Assembly: GCA_031276365.1 (NCBI GenBank)
Contig: JAISNG010000073.1
Span: 1-15,358, forward strand
Direction of reading: 5' to 3'
DNA length: 15,358 nt
Origin: Campylobacteraceae bacterium
Lineage (GTDB): Bacteria; Campylobacterota; Campylobacteria; Campylobacterales; Campylobacteraceae
Shown here: positions 1-5,935 of the stretch, piece after piece
Numbering within the stretch: position 1 is the stretch's first letter
Layout: each line of letters begins with the position of its first letter
Translations under genes and position numbers: made by a program
Notes under the pieces: model-generated
The model's database searches: none
What the model was told of the DNA's origin: nothing
Seen by the model: the letters and a program-made list of their open reading frames with translations, nothing else

Positions 1-24
1 AGGATATTTGCTTGTCATTCAATT

Positions 25-500
25 GTGGAAATGACAGAGTGAGTACAAATGTTACCTACTTTCATATATCCATTCATTTGTTTGAAAAGCGTGCCTTTAT
101 ATACTCTTTTCTCACAAAACGTTGCGGGAATGACGGAGAGCTAATGTTTGTTTGTTTTCATGTATGCGTTCGGTTACGGGGATGACAAAAGAGGAAGGAT
201 AAACATATGGGTTATGCTTTAAATGTAAGTGATTTGCAGGTGAACTTACAAACAAGAATAGAGTTCTGCAAAATGTTTGATTTTTACAATAAAATTTGTG
301 TGGGAATGACATATGATGAGTGCAACTTTACTGCCTCGTGTTAAAATAACTAAAAAATGTTTTCATACAGAAATGCAAAAAAAGACGATGGAAATGACAG
401 AATGATACAAGTGCGGTTTTGTTTGTCGTTCATATAGAAATAATAAAACGCACGCGTTTGTCTGCCTTTCTTGCAAAATATTGCTGGAATGACGGAATAG
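25..500. repeat. Degenerate tandem repeat, period about 92 bp, core GGAATGACGGA
   Basis: The pentamer ATGAC, usually inside a longer match to TTGCGGGAATGACGGA, starts at 31, 130, 182, 306, 394 and 489. Leaving out the copy at 182, the spacings are 99, 176 (twice 88), 88 and 95 bases, so the period is about 92 with one unit unrecognisable near 218. Units 31-130 and 394-489 also share internal blocks (ATGACAGA, TACAA, TTCATAT, then TTGC before the next core). Reverse-strand translations give fragments such as RHSRNV and FVIPVTERIHENK, typical of peptides spuriously read from dispersed GTCATTCCCGC-type bacterial repeats. No protein is supported. In positions 501-587 I see nothing beyond AT-rich sequence. 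Confidence 0.55.
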
Positions 501-587
501 AAACACAAGTAAATATTCAATTTCACTTATCTCATAAAATATCGGGGAACAACTATAATATGAATAATCAAGCGGTAAAAACCGTCC

Positions 588-616
588 TTGACTTTTTTAG
601 AATATTTTTTTATAAT
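588..616 (+). promoter_or_regulatory. Sigma70-type promoter of the metal-resistance operon
   Basis: TTGACT at 588-593 and TATAAT at 611-616 are separated by exactly 17 bases, a near-consensus pair. The predicted start site is about 622-624, inside the palindrome described in the next entry. This leaves a leader of about 40 bases to the repressor ATG at 662. Such a strong promoter suits a unit that is held off by its repressor until metal appears. Confidence 0.8.
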
Positions 617-621
617 TACAG

Positions 622-637
622 TTGAACAATTGTTCAA
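622..637. promoter_or_regulatory. Perfect 16-bp palindrome, likely ArsR/SmtB operator
   Basis: TTGAACAA-TTGTTCAA is a perfect inverted repeat with no loop. It contains TGAACA..TGTTCA, the half-site type used by ArsR/SmtB metal sensors (established family knowledge). It sits 5 bases downstream of the -10 box, over the predicted transcription start. Bound repressor would therefore block initiation. Autoregulation by the gene starting at 662 is the inference. Confidence 0.75.
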
Positions 638-661
638 TTATAAATTTAAGAAAGGTCTCAC

Positions 662-1030
662 ATGGCAAAAATAGACGATTTTAACGACAGATGCGATTGC
701 AATGTCATACATGAAGAGATTGTGTCAAGCGTCAGAGAAAAGATGCCTGATGATGAAATACTGTTTGATTTGGCGGAACTTTTCAAAGTTTTCGGCGACT
801 CCACAAGAGTTAAGATACTTTATGCACTTTTTCAAAGTCAAATGTGTGTGTGCGATATCGCCGCACTTCTTAACATGACTAAATCATCAATATCCCATCA
901 ACTGCGCGTTTTAAAGCAGTCCAAACTCGTCAAATACAAAAAAGAGGGCAAGATAGTCCTCTACTCGCTGGACGACGAACATATAAAAAATATATTTGAC
1001 CAGGCGTTTTGCCATGTAGAAGAGAGGTAA
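662..1030 (+). CDS. ArsR/SmtB-family metal-responsive transcriptional repressor
   Basis: The 122-residue winged-helix repressor has the family's usual length and probably controls itself and the downstream efflux ATPase by releasing DNA when metal binds. Start: ATG at 662 with AAGAAAGG at 648-655. The recognition helix region is near residues 65-85 (DIAALLNMTKSSISHQLRVL), and the wing is KYKKEGKIVLYSL near 91-103. Three sets of potential metal ligands are visible. These are C11, C13 and H17 near the N-terminus, C62 and C64 (MCVCD, the CadC/ArsR alpha-3/4 site), and D105-x-H107 with H118-x-x-E121 (the SmtB/CzrA alpha-5 zinc site). The nearest described type is the CadC/ZiaR group, which keeps more than one site. 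Zn(II), Cd(II) or Pb(II) are likely inducers given the ATPase partner. The stop codon lies 2 bases before the ATPase ATG, so the two are one operon. Family assignment is certain; the inducer is inferred. Confidence 0.93.
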   Translation: MAKIDDFNDRCDCNVIHEEIVSSVREKMPDDEILFDLAELFKVFGDSTRVKILYALFQSQMCVCDIAALLNMTKSSISHQLRVLKQSKLVKYKKEGKIVLYSLDDEHIKNIFDQAFCHVEER

Positions 1031-1032
1031 CT

Positions 1033-2937
1033 ATGGATAACACATCACAACTCTCATGCGGCGGATGCAGCTGTTCTCATGAGCATAACAGCGGGCATTT
1101 TGAAAAGATAAAAATAGCGGCTGGCGTAGCACTTTTTGCGGTATGTTTATTGATTGACATCGGCAATGAGAGCGTAAAATTCGCACTTTTTTTCACAAGT
1201 TGTCTTTTGATAGGTTCGGATGTATTGTTCCGCGCGCTTGGCAACATAAAAACTCCTAAAAATCTATTTGATGAAAATTTTTTGATGAGCATCGCTGTCA
1301 TCGGCGCGTTTGCGATAGGCGAATATCCAGAAGGCACTGCGGTTATGCTCTTTTACAAAGTCGGCGAATGGCTACAAAATAGAGCCGTTAAAACTTCTGA
1401 AAAATCAATATCCGCGCTTTTGGACTTAAAAAGTGATTTTGCAAATCTAAAACAAAACGGCACGATAACACAAGTCTCTCCCGAAAAGGTAAAAAAAGGC
1501 GATATCATAGTTGTGAAAGCGGGTGAAAAAGTACCGCTTGATGGTATAGTTGAGAGTGGAAACTCATTTCTTGATATGTCAAATTTAAGCGGAGAATCCA
1601 TGCCAAAAGAGGTAAGCAAAGGCGCGCAGATTCTCTCAGGCGCCGTCAATAAAAGCGGGCTTTTGACAGTTAAGGTAACTAATGAATTTAAAAATTCTAT
1701 TATCTCAAAAATCTTGGAATTCACGCAAAACGCAGCCAAAAAAAAGGCAAAAAGCGAAAGATTCATCACAAAATTCGCCAAAATCTACACTCCAATTGTC
1801 GTGATTTGCGCCGTAGCACTGGCGATTTTGCCGCCGTTGTTAATAGAGGGTGCGGCTTACGAGACGTGGATTTACCGCGCTTTGGTTTTTCTCGTTATAT
1901 CATGCCCGTGCGCTTTGGTACTCTCTGTTCCGCTTAGTTTTTTTGCGGGACTTGGCGCTGCGTCAAAAAAAGGAATACTCATAAAAGGCGGTAACTATAT
2001 AGAGGCTTTGAGCAATGTCCACACCGTCGTTTTTGACAAAACAGGAACGCTTAGCAAAGGTGAATTTGGCGTAACACAGATAAAGACCTGCAACGGTTTT
2101 ACGAAAGACGAACTGCTTTATGTAGGCGCATACGCCGAAAGTTTTTCACCGCATCCCATAGCACACTCAATACTCAAGGCATACGGCAAAAAGATAAATC
2201 AGGATTTGGTAGAAAGCCATGAAGAAATTTTCGGCTTCGGCATAAAAGCTGTGATTGACAAAAGAGACGTTTTGGCGGGCAATGAAAAACTGATGAAAAA
2301 ATATAACATCTCTTACGACAAAGCCCAAAGTATCGGTAGTATCGTATATATAGCGATTGATGGGATTTATGCAGGATATATCGCCGTTGCCGATGAGATA
2401 AAAAACGGAAGTTTTGAAATTGTTAAAAATCTTAAAAAAATGGGCATAAAACGCATAGTCATGCTAACAGGAGACAACCGTGCAATCGGCGAAAAAACAG
2501 CAAAAGAGCTTCATATAGACGAAGTTTTTGCCGAACTTTTGCCGCTTCAAAAGGTAGAAAAGATAGAGGCTATTTCAAAAGATTTGCCAAAAAACGGCAA
2601 ACTTGTTTTTGTCGGAGACGGCATCAATGATGCTCCGTCGCTATCGCGTGCAGATATTGGTATGGCGTTTACGGCGAAAAGCAAAGACATAACAGCGCAA
2701 TCTGCCGATATAATACTCATAAGCGATGAGATAGAAAAAGTAGTAACCGCTGTCAAAACAGCTAAAAAAACTACAAATATAGCATGGCAAAATATCATTT
2801 TTGCATTGAGCGTGAAGGTTGCTTTGATGATACTTGGCGCCGCGGGCATAAGCGGCATGTGGGAAGCGGTATTTGCCGATGTCGGTGTAACAATATTGAC
2901 GGTATTGAACGCTATGAGAATTTTCGCACGGGTTTAA
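1033..2937 (+). CDS. cadA: P1B-2 type heavy-metal (Zn/Cd/Pb) efflux ATPase
   Basis: The 634-residue inner-membrane pump exports divalent soft metals using ATP. The ATG at 1033 is chosen because AGAGAGG lies at 1021-1027; the in-frame ATG at 1009 lies inside the repressor gene. Visible motifs are SGES at 186-189 (actuator), the CPC transmembrane metal site at 291-293, DKTGT with the phosphorylated Asp335, the P1B HP dipeptide at 374-375, and GDGIND from 528. N587 and K595 in the seventh membrane segment and D616 in the eighth fit the P1B-2 signature and argue against the Cu or Co/Ni classes. There is no HMA domain. Instead a short Cys/His-rich tail (C9, C12, C14, H16, H18, H22) precedes the first membrane helix at about residue 27. 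It is translated with the repressor, from which it is 2 bases away. The exact metal is inferred from motifs. Confidence 0.95.
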   Translation: MDNTSQLSCGGCSCSHEHNSGHFEKIKIAAGVALFAVCLLIDIGNESVKFALFFTSCLLIGSDVLFRALGNIKTPKNLFDENFLMSIAVIGAFAIGEYPEGTAVMLFYKVGEWLQNRAVKTSEKSISALLDLKSDFANLKQNGTITQVSPEKVKKGDIIVVKAGEKVPLDGIVESGNSFLDMSNLSGESMPKEVSKGAQILSGAVNKSGLLTVKVTNEFKNSIISKILEFTQNAAKKKAKSERFITKFAKIYTPIVVICAVALAILPPLLIEGAAYETWIYRALVFLVISCPCALVLSVPLSFFAGLGAASKKGILIKGGNYIEALSNVHTVVFDKTGTLSKGEFGVTQIKTCNGFTKDELLYVGAYAESFSPHPIAHSILKAYGKKINQDLVESHEEIFGFGIKAVIDKRDVLAGNEKLMKKYNISYDKAQSIGSIVYIAIDGIYAGYIAVADEIKNGSFEIVKNLKKMGIKRIVMLTGDNRAIGEKTAKELHIDEVFAELLPLQKVEKIEAISKDLPKNGKLVFVGDGINDAPSLSRADIGMAFTAKSKDITAQSADIILISDEIEKVVTAVKTAKKTTNIAWQNIIFALSVKVALMILGAAGISGMWEAVFADVGVTILTVLNAMRIFARV

Positions 2938-2978
2938 AATTTCACCATTTTTTATGCGCAAAATTTAATTTTTTTCAG

Positions 2979-2984
2979 TATAAT
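2979..2984 (+). promoter_or_regulatory. Candidate promoter (-10 box) for the class V aminotransferase gene
   Basis: TATAAT at 2979-2984 is preceded by a T-rich run (TTTTTTTCAG) and no good -35 hexamer, the arrangement known for housekeeping promoters in Campylobacterota. Transcription would start near 2991, about 19 bases before the TTG start. This suggests the gene can be expressed independently of the metal operon, although read-through is possible because I see no convincing terminator after 2937. Confidence 0.5.
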
Positions 2985-3009
2985 TTTTTCTTTCAAAAAA
3001 GGATGTTGA

Positions 3010-4254
3010 TTGCAACAGATTCGCTCAAATATCATCTGTGATAAAAATATTTTGTATTTTGACTACACTGCCTCAGGACAGGCGTATAAACCGATAGAAA
3101 AAAAGATATTGACGATATTAAAAACATACGCAAACACGCATTCTGAAGTCTCTTCAAATGCCGTAAAAACAGCCGAATATTACGAAAACGCGCGAAAAAG
3201 CCTGCATGAGAGTTTGGAAGCGGGAGATGAATTTTACATAATACCATGCGGCAACGGCTCCACGGAAGCGATAAAGAGATTTCAGGAGCTGATGGGATTG
3301 TATATCCCGCCGTCCACGAAAAACAGGCTTGGCGCGGTCAATTTCAAACCTCCGCTTGTATTGGTCGGTCCGTACGAACACCACTCAAATGAGGTGAGTT
3401 TCCGCGAGGCTTTGTGCGAACTTATAAGAATCCCATTAGACAAAAATGAAAATATCGACTTAAATGCACTTGAAACCACGCTGAAAGCAAACAAGAGACG
3501 CGAAATAATAGCCTCTTTCAGCTTGGCTTCAAATGTTACGGGGATTTTGAGCGATTATAAAAAGATATATGAACTTATCAAAAGTTACGGCGGTATAGCC
3601 GCATTTGACGCGGCAACGGCAAGCGCGCACATGAATGTGGATTCGCGCTTTTACGACGCACTGTTTCTCTCACCGCACAAACTGCTCGGAGGCGTAGGAA
3701 GCTCTGGACTTTTGGTTATCAAAAAAGAGCTTTGCGCCAAACACGCTATCCCGACATTCGCAGGAGGCGGAACCGTAGAGTACGTATCGCGTACTTCACA
3801 GCATTACAGCGGTGATTTTGAGACAAGAGAAAGCGCAGGAACGCCAGGCATTTTACAGTTTATCAGAGCCTCTTTGGCATATGAGCTAAGAAATAAAATA
3901 GGACTTGAAAATATTGCACAAAAAGAGCGCGAACTTAGATATTACTTCGGCGAAAATGTCAAAAAAATGGCGCATGTAAGCCTTTATTGTAACCATGCGC
4001 AGGAGAAACTGCCGATATTTTCTCTTAATATAAACAACATAAACCCATACGACGCGGCGAAAATCTTAAGCGGCAAATACGGCATTCAAGTGCGTGCGGG
4101 TTGTAATTGCGCCGGTCCGTACGGACATGATTTGCTGGGACTTCAAGATGATAACGCATTCGGCGAAAAACCGGGCTGGGTCAGAATAACTTTGCATTTC
4201 ACGCACACAAAAGAGGACATAGACAAACTTTTGCATGCACTGCAGCAGATGTAA
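3010..4254 (+). CDS. Class V aminotransferase, cysteine desulfurase-like PLP enzyme
   Basis: The 414-residue PLP-dependent protein belongs to the NifS/SufS-related class V fold. The start is TTG at 3010: an in-frame TGA sits immediately upstream at 3007-3009, no ATG is available before the conserved N-terminus (ILYFDYTASGQAY), and AAAGGA lies at 2998-3003. K224 in SPHKLLGG is the expected Schiff-base lysine, FDAA near 200 supplies the Asp that contacts the PLP ring nitrogen, and EHHSN near 125 matches the SufS EHHAN region. Near the C-terminus RAGCNCAGPYGH places C365 and C367 where SufS-type desulfurases carry the catalytic Cys. That makes sulfur mobilisation possible but not proven, since many relatives are lyases or aminotransferases. 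No sulfur-assembly partner gene is adjacent. The substrate is unknown. Confidence 0.85.
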   Translation: MQQIRSNIICDKNILYFDYTASGQAYKPIEKKILTILKTYANTHSEVSSNAVKTAEYYENARKSLHESLEAGDEFYIIPCGNGSTEAIKRFQELMGLYIPPSTKNRLGAVNFKPPLVLVGPYEHHSNEVSFREALCELIRIPLDKNENIDLNALETTLKANKRREIIASFSLASNVTGILSDYKKIYELIKSYGGIAAFDAATASAHMNVDSRFYDALFLSPHKLLGGVGSSGLLVIKKELCAKHAIPTFAGGGTVEYVSRTSQHYSGDFETRESAGTPGILQFIRASLAYELRNKIGLENIAQKERELRYYFGENVKKMAHVSLYCNHAQEKLPIFSLNINNINPYDAAKILSGKYGIQVRAGCNCAGPYGHDLLGLQDDNAFGEKPGWVRITLHFTHTKEDIDKLLHALQQM

Positions 4255-4360
4255 AACTCCAACGCGTTCAACACAAATCAATCTTACATAATGCCTGTTT
4301 CAAATCACTATAAAATCTATATCGCGCCCCATAAAAAATTTAATTATTTAAGCTTTTGCC

Positions 4361-4433
4361 TGATTATTTTTTAATCATCTTTCATTCTATAGAACAATCA
4401 TTATTTTGTTAGACTTTGATTATATTAAATCAA
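4361..4433 (+). promoter_or_regulatory. Paired TGATT/AATCA dyads upstream of urtA
   Basis: Two inverted repeats with the same arms lie in the urtA upstream region: TGATTA-N5-TAATCA at 4361-4377 and TTGATT-N6-AATCAA at 4416-4433. Their centres are about 55 bases apart, near five helical turns, and an extra AATCA half-site lies at 4396-4400. The second dyad partly covers the Shine-Dalgarno AAGGAG at 4432-4437. A regulator site is an inference, and the AT richness makes chance occurrence a real alternative. A possible -10 box TATAAA at 4309-4314 lies further upstream; no good -35 was found, and I see no sigma54 element. Confidence 0.35.
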
Positions 4434-4443
4434 GGAGCAGTAG

Positions 4444-5709
4444 ATGAGGATTTCAAAAATTGTTGCAGCGGCGCTTGCCGCGGCTGTTTGTATGTCGGCG
4501 CAGGCGGCTGAGACCATCAAAGTAGGCGTTTTGCATTCGCTCTCGGGAACTATGGCTATTTCCGAGACAACGTTGAAAGACACGGTTTTAATGTTGATAG
4601 ACGAGCAGAACAAAAAAGGCGGGCTTCTTGGTAAAAAGCTTGAAGCTGTAGTGGTTGACCCCGCGTCTAACTGGCCTTTGTTTGCCGAAAAGGCGGGCGA
4701 GCTTTTGACAAAGGAAAAGGTTGACGTAATATTCGGATGCTGGACGTCCGTATCACGCAAATCCGTTCTGCCCGTAGTTGAAGCAAATAACGGCATGCTC
4801 TTTTACCCCGTGCAGTATGAAGGTGAAGAGTCGTCCAAAAACATTTTCTACACAGGCGCGGCTCCAAATCAACAAGCAATCCCAGCAATTGATTATCTGG
4901 CAAACGAAATTGGCGTAAAAAGATGGGTGCTTGCGGGGACGGATTACGTATATCCGCGCACTACAAACAAGATTTTGGAAACATATCTCAAATCAAAAGG
5001 CGTTAAGAGCGAGGATATCCTGATTAACTATACCCCATTTGGGCATTCCGACTGGCAAAGTATAGTAAGCGATATTAAAAAATTCGGCTCCGCGGGCAAA
5101 AAAACGGCGGTTGTTTCAACTATTAACGGAGATGCAAATGTACCGTTTTATAAAGAGCTTGCAAATCAGGGTGTGAGTGCAGACAATATCCCTGTCATCG
5201 CGTTTTCGGTTGGAGAGGAGGAGCTTGCCGGGGTTGATACAAAACCTCTTGTTGGGCATTTAGCGGCATGGAACTATTTTCAAAGCGTGAAATCCCCCGC
5301 AAATGATGCTTTCATCAAATCATGGAAAACATTTATCAAGGACGGCAAAAGAGTTACAAACGACCCCATGGAGGCTACATACATCGGGTTTAATATGTGG
5401 GTGAAAGCTGTTGAAAAAGCCAAAACTACAAATGTTGATAAAGTTTCCGAAGCAATTATCGGCATAAGTGTGCCTAATCTCACGGGCGGCACAGCAACAA
5501 TGCTCAAAAATCACCATATAACAAAACCTGTCCTCATCGGAGAGATTCAGGCAAACGGTCAATTTGAAACAGTCTGGCAGACAGAGGGTTTGGTTGAAGG
5601 CGATGCATGGAGTGATTTTCTGGACGGAAGCAAGGATTTGGAAGCCGACTGGACAAAACCGATTAACTGCGGCAATTACAACAAAAAAACCAAAAAGTGC
5701 TTGAAATAA
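4444..5709 (+). CDS. urtA: UrtA, urea ABC transporter substrate-binding protein
   Basis: The 421-residue periplasmic protein binds urea and delivers it to UrtBC. Start: ATG at 4444 with AAGGAG at 4432-4437. A Sec signal peptide is clear: basic start (MRISK), a hydrophobic core of residues 6-17, and likely cleavage after AQA at 19-21. The mature part begins ETIKVGVLHSLSGTMAISE, the hallmark of the FmdD/UrtA branch of the LivJ-type family. Further UrtA-type stretches are FGCWTSVSRKSVLPV, FYPVQYEGEESS and GTDYVYPRTTN. Length is close to known UrtA proteins. It is the first gene of the urt-ure array and is separated from urtB by an unusually long, structured spacer. The related short-chain amide binders (FmdD) are the main alternative, but the adjoining urease genes favour urea. 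Confidence 0.95.
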   Translation: MRISKIVAAALAAAVCMSAQAAETIKVGVLHSLSGTMAISETTLKDTVLMLIDEQNKKGGLLGKKLEAVVVDPASNWPLFAEKAGELLTKEKVDVIFGCWTSVSRKSVLPVVEANNGMLFYPVQYEGEESSKNIFYTGAAPNQQAIPAIDYLANEIGVKRWVLAGTDYVYPRTTNKILETYLKSKGVKSEDILINYTPFGHSDWQSIVSDIKKFGSAGKKTAVVSTINGDANVPFYKELANQGVSADNIPVIAFSVGEEELAGVDTKPLVGHLAAWNYFQSVKSPANDAFIKSWKTFIKDGKRVTNDPMEATYIGFNMWVKAVEKAKTTNVDKVSEAIIGISVPNLTGGTATMLKNHHITKPVLIGEIQANGQFETVWQTEGLVEGDAWSDFLDGSKDLEADWTKPINCGNYNKKTKKCLK

Positions 5710-5716
5710 TTTATAC

Positions 5717-5736
5717 AATGCGGGGAAACCCGCATT
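5717..5736 (+). terminator. Perfect GNRA-loop hairpin after urtA (attenuator or 3'-end stabiliser)
   Basis: AATGCGGG-GAAA-CCCGCATT is an 8-bp perfect stem closed by a GAAA tetraloop, beginning 7 bases after the urtA stop. It is followed by TGGTTTGTC, not a true U run, so full intrinsic termination is doubtful. Such hairpins after binding-protein genes often protect the upstream mRNA or cause partial termination, which would raise UrtA relative to the membrane and ATPase parts. The structure is seen directly; the role is inferred. Confidence 0.6.
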
Positions 5737-5935
5737 TGGTTTGTCAAGTGTTTGACGCGGCTGGTTTGTAATATTTACATTTCTTGTGAGAATCGGAGAG
5801 TTTTTCAAGGCAAAGCATTTAGCAAAAACGCGCGCAAATGCAGGTCTTGGCAAAACAAAGCCTGCACTGGCCGCATAGGTCAAAAGATTTTAAAAGCGGC
5901 ATTGAATGGCGCAGCATAAAAATTAAGGCGAAAAT
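5737..5935 (+). other. Structured urtA-urtB spacer with competing inverted repeats
   Basis: Every other junction within the urt-ure module is 13 bases or less, whereas this spacer is 226 bases in total. Besides the hairpin at 5717-5736 it has GTCAA-N4-TTGAC at 5743-5756, GCATTT (5815-5820) pairing with AAATGC (5836-5841), and TGCAGG (5839-5844) pairing with CCTGCA (5861-5866). The last two stems share bases 5839-5841 and so exclude each other. No + strand gene is visible. It may be a processed leader for urtB, a small RNA, or a copy of a dispersed repeat; I cannot choose between these. Confidence 0.4.

Noticed and set aside
112..312. 66-codon minus-strand reading frame in the left intergenic region
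   Set aside because: It reads through the degenerate repeat units, has no ribosome site or family resemblance, and its HSRN/VIPV peptides are typical repeat translations.
25..500. CRISPR array
   Set aside because: The repeats are short and degenerate, the spacing is near 92 bases and uneven, and no cas gene is present.
419..625. 68-codon + strand reading frame ending in the repressor promoter
   Set aside because: It covers a repeat core and the promoter boxes, has an uneven composition and lacks a Shine-Dalgarno.
1353..1781. 142-codon minus-strand frame opposite the ATPase gene
   Set aside because: It is fully antisense to a conserved, motif-complete P-type ATPase and is explained as a shadow of its codon use.
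4416..4433. FNR-like site TTGAT...ATCAA before urtA
   Set aside because: The gap between the half-sites is 8 bases, whereas FNR needs 4, so the spacing is wrong.
4255..4443. Sigma54 promoter expected for nitrogen-controlled genes
   Set aside because: No GG-N10-GC pair with a TGGCAC/TTGC context was found upstream of urtA.
5320..5883. 187-codon minus-strand frame over the end of urtA and the spacer
   Set aside because: Two thirds is antisense to well-conserved urtA and the hairpin lies within it. No domain is recognisable; only the spacer part was kept as a repeat question.
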